Origin: Leclercia adecarboxylata
GTDB taxonomy: Bacteria; Pseudomonadota; Gammaproteobacteria; Enterobacterales; Enterobacteriaceae
Length of the DNA stretch: 64,000 bases
Reading direction: 5' to 3'
Assembly: GCA_901472455.1 (NCBI GenBank)
Contig: LR590464.1
Span: 4,998,885 to 5,062,884 of the forward strand
The notes under the pieces were generated by a model that was given only the letters and a program-made list of their open reading frames with translations, made no database searches and was not told where the DNA came from. Position numbers and translations under genes: made by a program. Below are positions 34,215-44,670 of this stretch, piece after piece. Numbering within the stretch: the first letter of the stretch is position 1; the number at the start of each line of letters is the position of its first letter.

Positions 34215-35598
34215 ATGGCTACTGGAAAAATTGTCCAGGTAATCGGCGCCGTGGTTGACGTCGAATTCCCTCAGGATGCCGTACCGCGCGTGTACGATGC
34301 TCTTGAGGTTCAGAATGGTAATGAGAGCCTGGTGCTGGAAGTTCAGCAGCAGCTCGGCGGCGGTATTGTGCGTACCATCGCCATGGGTTCTTCCGACGGT
34401 CTGCGTCGTGGTCTGGAAGTTAAAGACCTCGAGCACCCAATCGAAGTACCAGTAGGTAAAGCAACCCTGGGCCGTATCATGAACGTCCTGGGTCAGCCGA
34501 TCGACATGAAAGGCGACATCGGCGAAGAAGAGCGTTGGGCTATCCACCGTTCAGCACCTTCCTATGAAGAGCTGTCCAGCTCTCAGGAACTGCTGGAAAC
34601 CGGCATCAAAGTTATCGACCTGATGTGTCCGTTCGCGAAGGGCGGTAAAGTTGGTCTGTTCGGCGGTGCGGGTGTAGGTAAAACCGTAAACATGATGGAG
34701 CTGATCCGTAACATCGCGATCGAGCACTCCGGTTACTCCGTGTTTGCAGGCGTGGGTGAGCGTACTCGTGAGGGTAACGACTTCTACCACGAAATGACCG
34801 ACTCCAACGTTCTGGACCAAAGTATCCCTGGTTTACGGCCAGATGAACGAGCCACCAGGAAACCGTCTGCGCGTTGCGCTGACCGGCCTGACCATGGCTG
34901 AGAAGTTCCGTGACGAAGGTCGTGACGTACTGCTGTTCGTTGACAACATCTACCGTTACACCCTGGCCGGTACGGAAGTATCCGCACTGCTGGGTCGTAT
35001 GCCATCAGCAGTAGGCTACCAGCCGACCCTGGCGGAAGAGATGGGTGTTCTGCAGGAACGTATCACCTCTACCAAAACCGGTTCTATCACCTCCGTTCAG
35101 GCGGTATACGTACCTGCGGATGACTTGACTGACCCATCACCAGCCACCACCTTTGCTCACTTAGATGCAACCGTGGTACTGAGCCGTCAGATCGCGTCTC
35201 TGGGTATCTACCCGGCCGTTGACCCGCTGGACTCCACCAGCCGTCAGCTGGATCCACTGGTAGTAGGTCAGGAACACTACGACACCGCGCGTGGCGTACA
35301 GTCCCTGCTGCAGCGTTATCAGGAACTGAAAGACATCATCGCCATCCTGGGTATGGATGAACTGTCTGAAGAAGACAAACTGGTGGTAGCACGCGCACGT
35401 AAGATCCAGCGCTTCCTGTCCCAGCCATTCTTCGTAGCAGAAGTATTTACCGGTTCCCCGGGCAAATACGTTGCGCTAAAAGACACCATCCGTGGCTTTA
35501 AAGGCATCATGGAAGGCGAATACGATCACCTGCCGGAGCAGGCGTTCTATATGGTGGGTTCCATCGACGAAGCCGTGGAAAAAGCCAAAAAACTTTAA
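34215..35598 (+). CDS. atpD: ATP synthase F1 subunit beta (one frameshift)
   Basis: Catalytic subunit of F1. P-loop GGAGVGKT at about 149-156 and the GERTREGND catalytic segment are in the first frame. An extra C at 34817-34818 (GACCAAAG for GACAAAG) breaks the gene after MTDSNVLD. Removing it restores KVSLVYGQMNEPPGNRLRVA and 460 residues, the E. coli length. The catalytic core is otherwise unaltered. Confidence 0.97.
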
Positions 35599-35618
35599 CG
35601 CCTTAATCGGAGGGTGAT

Positions 35619-36038
35619 ATGGCAATGACTTACCACCTGGACGTCGTCAGCGCAGAGCAACAAATGTTCTCTGGTCTGGTCGAGAAAATCCAGGTAACGG
35701 GTAGCGAAGGTGAACTGGGTATTTTCCCGGGACACGCCCCGCTGCTCACCGCCATTAAGCCTGGTATGATCCGCATCGTTAAACAGTTCGGTCATGAAGA
35801 GTTTATCTATCTGTCTGGTGGCATCATTGAAGTGCAACCTGGCAGCGTGACCGTACTGGCTGATACCGCAATTCGTGGCCAGGATCTCGACGAAGCGCGA
35901 GCTCTGGAAGCGAAGCGTAAAGCAGAAGAGCACATTAAGAGCTCTCATGGCGACGTGGATTACGCTCAGGCGTCTGCAGAGCTGGCCAAAGCGATCGCGA
36001 AACTGCGCGTTATCGAGTTGACCAAAAAAGCGATGTAA
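35619..36038 (+). CDS. atpC: ATP synthase F1 subunit epsilon
   Basis: Rotor subunit that inhibits ATP hydrolysis. It has 139 residues with an N-terminal beta-sandwich (MAMTYHLDVVSAEQQMFSGL) and a C-terminal helical hairpin (ELAKAIAKLRVIELTKKAM). It is the last gene of the operon, preceded by GGAGG and followed by a strong terminator. Confidence 0.98.
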   Translation: MAMTYHLDVVSAEQQMFSGLVEKIQVTGSEGELGIFPGHAPLLTAIKPGMIRIVKQFGHEEFIYLSGGIIEVQPGSVTVLADTAIRGQDLDEARALEAKRKAEEHIKSSHGDVDYAQASAELAKAIAKLRVIELTKKAM

Positions 36039-36056
36039 CACCGGCTTGAAAGTACG

Positions 36057-36088
36057 AAGCCAGTCTGGATCCCAGGCTGGCTTTTTTT
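36057..36088 (+). terminator. atp operon terminator
   Basis: AAGCCAG / CTGGCTT stem followed by seven T residues, 19 bases after the atpC stop. Confidence 0.9.
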
Positions 36089-36136
36089 ATGGCTCTGTTT
36101 CACTAAAAATGAAACTAAAACGATGTTTTATTATTT

Positions 36137-36152
36137 TGTGATTTAGCTCACA
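36137..36152. promoter_or_regulatory. CRP site A in the atpC-pectate lyase gap
   Basis: TGTGATTTAGCTCACA has both consensus half-sites TGTGA and TCACA with the correct 6-base spacer. It is centred at 36144.5, 57 bases from CRP site B. Confidence 0.8.
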
Positions 36153-36193
36153 AAAAGATTGATCGGCAAAATGTTGAGGAGTAGACTCGTTTT

Positions 36194-36209
36194 TGTGATG
36201 AATGTCACA
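36194..36209. promoter_or_regulatory. CRP site B upstream of the small ORF
   Basis: TGTGATGAATGTCACA, again a perfect TGTGA-N6-TCACA palindrome, ends 32 bases before the ATG of the 23-codon ORF. I cannot identify a confident -10 for either strand. Confidence 0.8.
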
Positions 36210-36241
36210 TAACTGAACTCCAAAAACATCAGGATGCCATC

Positions 36242-36313
36242 ATGAAAACCATCAACAAAATCATCGCCCTCTTCAGCAACATGAACGTCTCTTTCGGCAC
36301 GTTCAATCTGTAA
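36242..36313 (+). CDS. Candidate 23-residue small protein of unknown function
   Basis: ATG at 36242 after AGGATGCCATC (AGGA seven bases upstream), reading MKTINKIIALFSNMNVSFGT then FNL and a TAA stop. It has a short basic and hydrophobic N-terminal half and a polar/aromatic tail. It is too short for a confident membrane helix. I do not recognise the family. It lies downstream of two consensus CRP sites and is followed by a REP-like hairpin (36331-36367) next to the stop of the convergent pectate lyase gene. Coding status is inferred from start context only. Confidence 0.4.
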   Translation: MKTINKIIALFSNMNVSFGTFNL

Positions 36314-36374
36314 TTGCTGACCTGCCGGGTGGCGCCACGCTTACTGTAGTGCGATAAGCGAAGCGCCGCTCAGG

Positions 36375-38468
36375 TTACAGGGCCTTAACCTGGGTCTTGT
36401 CTAACACCTTCCCGTCTGTATTCACGCTTTCACCCTTCACGATAAAGTAATTCGTGTTATCAATGTTTCCCACGACCGCATCATCATACTCACCTGGCTG
36501 ATTACGGATCGACAGGTTGCCGGTAAACGTCCCCTGTGTTGTTACGTCTCCGTAAGGACTCGGGCGGAAGATATAGTTGAAGCGCTGGTTATCCACCGCA
36601 AGGTTGTTCTCCACCACCAGCTTGCCCGGGTTAAAGTTATCGGTGAAGCCGTCCAGATGATTGCCCGTCGCTTTGCTGTTGCGGATCTGGTGCGCCACTG
36701 GCTGCCCTTCCCCGCCAAGCTTGAAGCCGTTACTGGTATTGTTGCTGGCGACCGAGTTCTCAATCACCACCACGCCGTTTGCCCCATCTTCAATCTTATT
36801 AAACAGATCAAAACCGTCGTCGACGTTGTTGTGGGCATAGCAATTCTCCAGCCGGTTACCTTCCCCCACCCGCATCTTCACCGCAAAGCCATCGGCGTTA
36901 ATCTTGCCGGGATCTTCATTGGCATATGATTCAGAATCCACCACCCGGTTATAGCTTGCCCACAACGGGCGACCGATCTTCTCAGGGGATGATATCTGGA
37001 TGCCTGTGTCGCCATTGCGATACGCCGTGACGCGCGCGATCAGGTTATGGCTGCCCTGGACCCGCATGCTTTTGTCCGTGACATCGATTCCCTCGATGTG
37101 CCAGTAACTGGCGTCGAGCAGCAGACCATGGATCACCACTTTACCCTCAGCCTGCAGCGTTTTGATCTTATCGCGGCTGCCGCTGGCAGAGAGTGGGATC
37201 TCGCTGCGAGGGTAATCGCCGCTTTTCAGCACCAGCTTACCGCCAGGGGCCAGCAGCGCGATGGCAGTGGCGAGATCCAGCGGCGCATCGGGTGTGCCTT
37301 TCGCATCTGCTTTGCCGTCTGGTGCGGCATAGAGAAGCGCCGTATTCCTGTCCGCGACGCGTTCCACGGTAAGCTGCTGAGTTACCGGCGTGCCCTGAGA
37401 GGGGGTAAAGGCCACCGTAAAGGTGCTGGTCTGCTCAAGACGGGCGGGCAGGGTGTACATCTCTCCCGCTTTTACCGCTTTCTCATTACCGATCACCACT
37501 TCGTTTTGCCTGACGCTGAATACCCCGTCTTCATTGGCGCGCGCCTGCAACAGGTAATCCCCGGAAGCGCTGACGTTACCGGAAGCCAGCTGCACCAGGA
37601 GCGGCAGCGGCTCTGCCTGCCACGGCGTTGAAGGCACGGTATGGGCAGGGGTTGTCGTCAGCGAGGCCTGGGTGACCGTGATTTTGGCATTACGTGATGC
37701 GAAGAAGCCAACATAATAGTGCTCCTGGTTTTGCACCGAAATCAGATCGGCGCGTGGCACGCTCTTGCTCACCCAATTGTCGCTGCCCAGCGGTGCCCAC
37801 GCGGTAATAAACCCGTCGTCCGTTCGCTGGAGTTTGAGGCGAAACTCGGGGGTCTGGCTCAGATCCACCTCTTCTTTATAACTCTGTTTTTTAATCGCAG
37901 CCCCGGCATCGCCCCACGGATGGCGAATCCCCTCGCGGGTGATGGCCTGCATTTTCACTCGCTGATGATCTTTTTTATCCTGGGTCATGATAGCGTTCAT
38001 CACCAGGTTCGACGCCGCCGGGAACTCTTCATAACCGGTTTTCAGCGGCTGTTGACGCGGGTTGCCGAGAACATCGCGCACCAGCAGCCCGGCGCCTTCC
38101 TGTGCAGCAGGTTTTGCACCATTCTCAGGTCCAAACTGATCGACCCGGATGTTGGCCTGTAAAACGAAATTCTCGTCTGTCGGTAGCTCGGTATAGAAAA
38201 AGGTTAATCCGTCGTGGGAGTTAGCTATTTTTCCGCCACGACTCTCCAGCGTAATCGCTTTTGCCAGATCGGCACTCTCCTGCGGCAGAAGTTTTTTGCC
38301 GTCGATAGTGACATCATTGACGCCAATTTTTTCGGGCAGCACGTTGGAAGAAAAATTCACATCGGTTGATTGCCCAAATGTAATGGCTTTCCAGATATGA
38401 GGCTGGTCGTTAGCCGTTGCGGAAAAGGCGCTACACATCATCAGGGCCAGAGGTATTTTAGACTTCAT
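36375..38468 (-). CDS. pelX: Periplasmic exopolygalacturonate lyase, PelX-like (polysaccharide lyase family 9)
   Basis: Cleaves polygalacturonate from chain ends to unsaturated digalacturonate. It has 697 residues: a signal peptide (MKSKIPLALMMCSAFSATA), a long N-terminal beta-rich part, and a C-terminal right-handed parallel beta-helix that starts at a DGKADAKGTPDAPLDLATAI segment (about residue 390). It carries regularly spaced (D/N)GF turns near residues 526, 551, 580 and 606. The symbol is by resemblance to Dickeya/Yersinia PelX. The ATG is preceded by CAGGAG. E. coli has no gene here between atpC and glmU, so this is a lineage-specific insertion. A KdgR-like box lies upstream. Confidence 0.82.
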   Translation of the reverse strand: MKSKIPLALMMCSAFSATANDQPHIWKAITFGQSTDVNFSSNVLPEKIGVNDVTIDGKKLLPQESADLAKAITLESRGGKIANSHDGLTFFYTELPTDENFVLQANIRVDQFGPENGAKPAAQEGAGLLVRDVLGNPRQQPLKTGYEEFPAASNLVMNAIMTQDKKDHQRVKMQAITREGIRHPWGDAGAAIKKQSYKEEVDLSQTPEFRLKLQRTDDGFITAWAPLGSDNWVSKSVPRADLISVQNQEHYYVGFFASRNAKITVTQASLTTTPAHTVPSTPWQAEPLPLLVQLASGNVSASGDYLLQARANEDGVFSVRQNEVVIGNEKAVKAGEMYTLPARLEQTSTFTVAFTPSQGTPVTQQLTVERVADRNTALLYAAPDGKADAKGTPDAPLDLATAIALLAPGGKLVLKSGDYPRSEIPLSASGSRDKIKTLQAEGKVVIHGLLLDASYWHIEGIDVTDKSMRVQGSHNLIARVTAYRNGDTGIQISSPEKIGRPLWASYNRVVDSESYANEDPGKINADGFAVKMRVGEGNRLENCYAHNNVDDGFDLFNKIEDGANGVVVIENSVASNNTSNGFKLGGEGQPVAHQIRNSKATGNHLDGFTDNFNPGKLVVENNLAVDNQRFNYIFRPSPYGDVTTQGTFTGNLSIRNQPGEYDDAVVGNIDNTNYFIVKGESVNTDGKVLDKTQVKAL

Positions 38469-38508
38469 CTTATTCTCCTGAGTAATAATTGAGCGCTATT
38501 ATCATCAG

Positions 38509-38529
38509 AATAAAACGGTGTTTCTTTTT
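38509..38529 (-). promoter_or_regulatory. KdgR-like operator upstream of the pectate lyase gene
   Basis: The minus strand contains GAAACACCGTTTTATT in an A-rich context, resembling the GAAAC...GTTTCATT palindrome bound by KdgR, the pectin-catabolism repressor. It is 40-60 bases upstream of the start and beside an extended -10-like TGATGATAAT (about 38498). A TGTGA half-site for CRP lies just upstream (38536-38540). The remaining spacer to glmU (38541-38812) shows no other gene. Confidence 0.5.
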
Positions 38530-38812
38530 TACATGTCACATATTTCAATAATTAAAACAGCGTTTTGATTAGGAAGGGCTTTATTCATGACGCGAAAGAA
38601 TAGCTAACATGCTGTGTGGGCTGGAGACTTCTCTAAAGGACGCTATATTCCATAGGCAAAGTCCTTTACTCTGCTGTAAAAAGAACCGTTAAACTGCCCG
38701 CAACCGGTGAGGTTGCCTGTTTTACCGCCTCTCCATTTTATGGCGCAAAAATATGTAGAATTTTCAACGCCAAAGGGTTTTACTTTTCACTCAAATTACA
38801 GTCAGGACGTGT

Positions 38813-40187
38813 ATGTTGAACAATGCAATGAGCGTGGTCATTCTTGCCGCAGGCAAAGGCACCCGCATGTATTCCGATCTTCCAAAAAGTGCTGCACACC
38901 CTGGCAGGGAAAGCGATGGTGGCAGCATGTTATTGATGCAGCTAATGAAATGGGTGCCAGCCAGGTCCACCTGGTCTACGGCCACGGTGGCGATCTGCTG
39001 AAGCAAACGCTGCGTGACGACAATCTTAACTGGGTGCTACAGGCAGAACAGCTGGGTACCGGTCACGCTATGCAGCAGGCGGCCCCGTTCTTCTCCGACG
39101 ATGAAGATATCCTGATGCTTTACGGCGATGTGCCATTGATCTCCGTCGAGACGCTGGCCCGTCTGCGTGCTGCGAAGCCGCAGGGCGGTATTGGTCTGCT
39201 GACCGTTAAGCTGGACGATCCTTCCGGTTATGGCCGTATCACCCGTGAAAACGGCAAAGTGACGGGCATCGTTGAGCATAAAGATGCGACCGACGCACAG
39301 CGTGAAATCCAGGAAATTAATACCGGTATTCTGATCGCCAATGGCGCAGACATGAAACGCTGGCTGTCGCAGTTGAACAACAACAATGCGCAGGGCGAAT
39401 ACTACATCACCGACATCATCGCGATGGCGTATCAGGAAGGACGTGAGATTGCTGCCGTTCATCCGGCGCGTATCAGCGAAACGGATGGCGTGAATAACCG
39501 TCTGCAGCTGTCCCGCCTGGAGCGTATTTATCAGGCCGAGCAGGCAGAAAAATTACTGCTGGCGGGCGTGATGCTGCGCGATCCGGCGCGTTTCGATCTG
39601 CGTGGGGTGCTCAATCATGGGCGCGACGTCCGAGATTCGATACTAACGTTATTCTGGAAGGCAACGTCACGCTGGGTAACCGCGTCAAAATTGGCACCCG
39701 TTGCGTGATCAAAAACAGCGTGATTGGCGACGATTGTGAAATCAGCCCTTACAGCGTGGTAGAAGATGCCCACCTTGAAGCCGCCTGCACGATCGGGCCA
39801 TTCGCCCGTTTGCGCCCAGGGGCAGAGTTGCTGGAAGGCGCACACGTCGGCAACTTCGTCGAAATGAAAAAAGCGCGTCTGGGCAAAGGCTCTAAAGCCG
39901 GGCATCTGACCTATCTGGGCGATGCAGAGATTGGCGACAACGTAAATATCGGTGCCGGTACGATCACCTGCAACTACGATGGCGCGAACAAGTTTAAAAC
40001 CATTATTGGTGACGACGTGTTTGTGGGATCTGATTCGCAGCTGGTGGCGCCGGTGACTATCGGCAACGGTGTAACCATTGCCGCAGGCACTACCGTTACG
40101 CGCGATGTCGCGGAAAACGAACTGGTCATAAGCCGTGTGCCGCAGGTTCATAAGCAAGGCTGGAAACGCCCTGTGAAGAAGAAGTAA
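38813..40187 (+). CDS. glmU: GlmU bifunctional N-acetylglucosamine-1-phosphate uridyltransferase / glucosamine-1-phosphate acetyltransferase (four indels)
   Basis: Essential enzyme making UDP-GlcNAc for peptidoglycan and LPS. The N-terminal pyrophosphorylase motif [18 protein letters not shown] and the C-terminal left-handed beta-helix ([20 protein letters not shown]) are present. Extra bases occur near 38885 (A-run), near 38924 (GG), at 39630-39631 (CC) and near 39637. Removing four bases gives 456 residues, the E. coli length. It is upstream of glmS as in E. coli. Confidence 0.95.
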
Positions 40188-40195
40188 GAGATTTA

Positions 40196-40275
40196 CCCCT
40201 CACCTTAACTCGCTCCCCAAAGTGGAGGGGGGATCGTGCGGTGTTTGGGGCGAGGGGATAACATAATCCCCCGCC
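40196..40275. repeat. GC-rich palindromic repeat between glmU and glmS
   Basis: CCCCTCACCTTAACTCGCTC ... GGGGCGAGGGG resembles the CCCTCACCCTAACCC-type intergenic repeats scattered in Enterobacter-group genomes. A related unit lies at 52440-52495. Confidence 0.5.
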
Positions 40276-40390
40276 CAAAGGCAGTATCTAATAAATATAA
40301 CCCCACTCTCTACAAGGCTCGGGCGCCCAAAAAGGGCACATACAGGTCAGCGACAACGCAGGCGAAAGCCTCTATTCGGAATCTAAAACT

Positions 40391-42219
40391 ATGTGTGGAA
40401 TTGTTGGCGCAGTCGCGCAGCGTGATATTGCTGAAATCCTTCTCGAAGGGTTACGTCGTCTGGAATACCGTGGTTATGACTCTGCCGGTCTGGCAGTGGT
40501 CGATGCAGAAGGGCACATGACCCGTCTGCGTCGCCTCGGTAAAGTAAACATGCTGGCACAAGCCGCGGAAGAAACCCCGCTGCACGGCGGCACAGCATTG
40601 CCCATACCCGTTGGGCGACCCACGGTGAACCTTCGGAAGGCAACGCGCACCCGCATGTCTCTGAACACATTGTGGTGGTGCATAACGGCATCATCGAAAA
40701 CCACGAGCCGCTGCGCGAAGAACTCACTGCACGCGGGTACACCTTCGTTTCTGAAACTGACACCGAAGTGATTGCCCACCTGGTTCACTGGGAACTGGCG
40801 CAGGGCGGTACGCTGCGTGAAGCCGTACTGCGTGCTATCCCTCAGCTGCGCGGCGCCTACGGCACCGTGATCATGGACAGCCGCGACCCGTCCACCCTGC
40901 TGGCGCCCGCTCGGGCAGCCCGATGGTTATCGGTCTGGGAATGGGCGAGAACTTTATCGCCTCCGATCAGCTGGCGCTGCTGGCCGGTGACCCGTCGCTT
41001 TATCTTCATGGAAGAGGGCGACATTGCCGAAGTGACCCGCCGCGACGTGACGATCTTTGATAAAGCAGGCGAGCCGGTGAAGCGTCAGGACATCGAATCC
41101 AGCCTGCAGTACGACGCGGGTGACAAAGGTGCTTACCGTCACTACATGCAGAAAGAGATCTACGAACAGCCGAACGCCATCAAAAACACCCTGACCGGGC
41201 GCATCAGCCATGGTGAGGTGGATCTGAGCGAGCTGGGGGCAAACGCCAACGAGATGCTGGCTAACGTCGAGCATATTCAGATCGTGGCCTGCGGCACCTC
41301 TTACAACTCCGGTATGGTTTCTCGCTACTGGTTTGAAGCCCTGGCTGGCGTGCCGTGCGACGTGGAAATCGCCTCTGAATTCCGCTATCGCAAATCAGCT
41401 GTGCGCCGTAACAGCCTGATGATCACCCTGTCCCAGTCCGGCGAAACCGCTGACACCCTGGCGGCACTGCGTCTGTCCAAAGAGCTGGGTTACCTCGGTT
41501 CGCTGGCGATCTGTAACGTACCGGGTTCCTCACTGGTGCGTGAATCCGATCTGGCGCTGATGACCAAAGCGGGCACCGAAATCGGTGTGGCCTCAACTAA
41601 AGCGTTCACCACCCAACTGACGGTTCTGCTGATGCTGGTGGCGAAACTGGCTCGTCTGAAAGGCCAGGATGCGGCGATTGAGCACGACATCGTTCACGGT
41701 CTGCAGGCACTGCCGAGCCGTATTGAGCAGATGCTCTCTCAGGACAAACGCATTGAAGCGCTGGCGGAAGATTTCTCCGACAAGCATCACGCCCTGTTCC
41801 TCGGTCGTGGCGATCAGTACCCAATCGCACTGGAAGGCGCGCTGAAGCTCAAAGAGATCTCTTACATTCACGCGGAAGCCTACGCCGCAGGCGAGCTGAA
41901 ACACGGCCCGCTGGCGCTGATCGACGCGGATATGCCGGTTATCGTGGTGGCACCTAACAACGAACTGCTGGAAAAACTGAAATCCAACATCGAAGAGGTG
42001 CGCGCCCGTGGCGGTGTGCTGTATGTCTTCGCCGATCGGGATGCCGGCTTTACCAGCAGCGACAACATGCACATCATCGAGATGCCGCATGTAGAAGAGG
42101 TGATTGCGCCAATCTTCTATACCGTACCGCTGCAACTGCTGGCGTATCACGTGGCGCTGATTAAAGGCACCGACGTTGACCAGCCGCGTAACCTGGCGAA
42201 GTCCGTTACCGTAGAGTAA
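40391..42219 (+). CDS. glmS: GlmS glutamine:fructose-6-phosphate aminotransferase (three indels)
   Basis: First committed step to amino sugars: fructose-6-P plus glutamine gives glucosamine-6-P. The N-terminal glutaminase nucleophile is the Cys of MCGIVGAV. Two SIS isomerase domains follow (CGTSYNSGMVSRYWFE and LGRGDQYPIALEGALKLKEI), and the C-terminus is AKSVTVE. One G is missing near 40592, one near 40910 and one G is extra near 40980. Correction gives 609 residues, the E. coli length. Confidence 0.95.
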
Positions 42220-42228
42220 TCCCCTCAG

Positions 42229-42254
42229 GCTCCACCTTCGGGTGGAGCTTTTTT
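42229..42254 (+). terminator. glmUS terminator
   Basis: GCTCCACC-TTCG-GGTGGAGC followed by six T residues, nine bases after the glmS stop. Confidence 0.92.
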
Positions 42255-42434
42255 AACCTGCCCCGCTCGCTTTTTCATCCGTTTTTTCCCGCTTCCGTAT
42301 ATGACAATCCGTCATCTTCAGCTACTTTTTGCTTTGTCACAGAAAGAAAATTTTTCTGAAAAAAATCTGTCATGTTGTTATCTAACTTTCTGATATTAAA
42401 TCCTTATTTTGCTAAATTCCTGGTGCAATTTTCA

Positions 42435-42474
42435 CTGTCATAAAACTGTCATATTTCGTACATTTGTCTGTCAC
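42435..42474 (+). promoter_or_regulatory. Tandem Pho boxes of the pstS promoter
   Basis: CTGTCATAAAACTGTCAT followed by a second box ending CTGTCAC. The half-sites recur every 11 bases (42435, 42446, 42457 degenerate, 42468), nearly identical to the E. coli pstS promoter. PhoB~P should activate the pst operon under phosphate limitation. Another CTGTCA lies at about 42369. Confidence 0.93.
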
Positions 42475-42541
42475 CTGTTTGTCCTATTTTGCTCATCGTA
42501 GCCACTAAACAATGATTTACGAAAATCTTGCAGGAGACATT

Positions 42542-43582
42542 ATGAAAGTTATGCGTACCACTGTCGCAACTGTTGTCGCCGCGACCTTATCGATGAGCGC
42601 GTTCTCTGTGTTTGCAGAGGCAAGCCTGACTGGTGCTGGTGCAACCTTCCCTGCGCCGGTGTATGCAAATGGGCTGATACCTACCAGAAAGAGACTGGTA
42701 ACAAGGTGAACTACCAGGGTATCGGCTCCTCCGGTGGCGTTAAACAAATTACCGCAAATACCGTTGATTTCGGTGCATCTGACGCTCCGCTGTCTGATGA
42801 AAAACTGACGCAGGAAGGCCTGTTCCAGTTCCCGACCGTTATCGGTGGTGTTGTGCTGGCCGTAAATATCCCTGGCCTGAAGTCCGGCGAGCTGGTGCTG
42901 GATGGCAAAACTCTGGGTGATATCTACCTCGGAAAAATCAAGAAATGGGATGACGAAGCCATCACTAAACTGAACCCGGGCGTGAAACTGCCTTCGCAGA
43001 ACATCGCTGTGGTTCGTCGTGCTGACGGTTCCGGTACCTCCCTTCGTCTTCACCAGCTACCTGGCGAAAGTGAACGAAGAGTGGAAATCCAAAGTCGGTT
43101 CCGGCTCTACCGTTAACTGGCCAACCGGTCTGGGCGGTAAAGGTAACGACGGTATCGCCGCCTTCGTACAGCGTCTGCCTGGCTCAATCGGCTACGTAGA
43201 ATACGCTTACGCTAAGCAGAACAACCTGGCGTACACCAAGCTGGTCTCTGCTGATGGCAAACCGGTAAGCCCGACGGAAGAGAACTTTGCCAACGCCGCT
43301 AAAGGCGCTGACTGGAGCAAATCTTTCGCTCAGGACCTGACGAACCAGAAAGGTGACGACGCGTGGCCAATCACCTCCACCACCTTCATCCTGGTTCATA
43401 AAGATCAGAAGAAACCAGAGCAGGGCACTGAAGTGCTGAAGTTCTTCGACTGGGCATACAAAAATGGCGGCAAACAGGCTAACGACCTGGATTACGCCAG
43501 CCTGCCGGACAGCGTGGTTGAGCAGATTCGTGCTGCATGGAAAACCAACGTGAAAGACAGCAGCGGTAAAGCGCTGTACTAA
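42542..43582 (+). CDS. pstS: PstS periplasmic phosphate-binding protein (two compensating indels)
   Basis: High-affinity phosphate receptor for the PstCAB importer and part of PhoR/PhoU signalling. The signal peptide (MKVMRTTVATVVAATLSMSA, cleaved after FA) is followed by EASLTGAGATFPAPVYA. One A is missing near 42666 and one C is extra at 43040-43042. The net length is 346 residues, identical to E. coli. The start at 42542 has a CAGGAG site. It is first in the pst operon. Confidence 0.96.
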
Positions 43583-43603
43583 CAGGATATTTTTGACGAA
43601 GAT

Positions 43604-43675
43604 GGCGGGTGGCGCTGGCGCTAACCCGCCCTACGGCTCCACCTGTAGGCCCGGTAAGCGTTAGCGCCACCGGGC
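43604..43675. repeat. Pair of REP-like palindromes between pstS and pstC
   Basis: Two GC-rich inverted repeats, GGCGGGT...ACCCGCC at 43604-43630 and GCCCGGT...ACCGGGC at 43649-43675. They are typical of a BIME that stabilises the abundant pstS transcript over the downstream genes. Confidence 0.75.
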
Positions 43676-43710
43676 ATATTCGTAAGACGTCTCAAACAGA
43701 AGAGTAATTT

Positions 43711-44670
43711 ATGGCTGCAACCAAGCCTGCATTTAACCCTCCGGGTAAAAAAGGTGACATGATTTTCAGCGCGCTGGTAAAACTGGCTGCGCTGATTGTG
43801 CTATTGCTGCTGGGCGGCATTATCGTGTCTCTGATTTTCTCCTCCTGGCCAAGCATCCAGAAATTCGGTTTCTCCTTCCTGTGGACCAAAGAGTGGGATG
43901 CGCCGAACGATATCTACGGTGCACTGGTGCCGATCTACGGCACGCTGGTGACCTCATTTATCGCCCTGCTGATTGCCGTACCGGTGAGCTTTGGTATCGC
44001 CCTGTTCCTGACTGAACTGGCACCAAACTGGCTGAAACGTCCGCTGGGTATCGCCATCGAGCTGCTGGCTGCGATCCCGAGTATCGTTTACGGCATGTGG
44101 GGCCTGTTTATCTTTGCGCCGCTGTTCGCGACTTACTTCCAGGAGCCGGTAGGCAACGTCCTTTCCGCCATCCCGTTTGTGGGCGCCCTCTTCTCCGGTC
44201 CGGCATTCGGTATCGGGATTCTGGCCGCAGGCGTGATCCTCGCCATCATGATTATTCCGTACATCGCGGCGGTAATGCGCGATGTCTTCGAACAAACCCC
44301 GGTGATGATGAAAGAGTCGGCCTACGGCATCGGCTGCACCACCTGGGAAGTTATCTGGCGCATCGTTCTGCCGTTCACCAAAAATGGGGTGATTGGCGGC
44401 ATTATGCTGGGCCTGGGTCGTGCGCTGGGTGAAACCATGGCCGTGACCTTTATCATCGGTAACACCTACCAGCTCGACAGCGCCTCGCTCTACATGCCGG
44501 GTAACAGCATTACCTCGGCGCTGGCTAACGAATTCGCTGAAGCGGAATCGGGCCTGCACGTTGCCGCGCTGATGGAACTGGGCTTAATTCTGTTTGTTAT
44601 CACCTTCATCGTGCTGGCGATCTCCAAAGTGATGATCATGCGCCTCGCGAAAAATGAGGGGGCACGCTAA
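43711..44670 (+). CDS. pstC: PstC phosphate ABC transporter permease
   Basis: Inner-membrane permease of the Pst importer. It has 319 residues like E. coli, with several hydrophobic helices and the EAA-like loop (MMKESAYGIGCTTWEVIWRI). It is intact. Its stop overlaps the pstA start in TAATG. Confidence 0.97.
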   Translation: MAATKPAFNPPGKKGDMIFSALVKLAALIVLLLLGGIIVSLIFSSWPSIQKFGFSFLWTKEWDAPNDIYGALVPIYGTLVTSFIALLIAVPVSFGIALFLTELAPNWLKRPLGIAIELLAAIPSIVYGMWGLFIFAPLFATYFQEPVGNVLSAIPFVGALFSGPAFGIGILAAGVILAIMIIPYIAAVMRDVFEQTPVMMKESAYGIGCTTWEVIWRIVLPFTKNGVIGGIMLGLGRALGETMAVTFIIGNTYQLDSASLYMPGNSITSALANEFAEAESGLHVAALMELGLILFVITFIVLAISKVMIMRLAKNEGAR

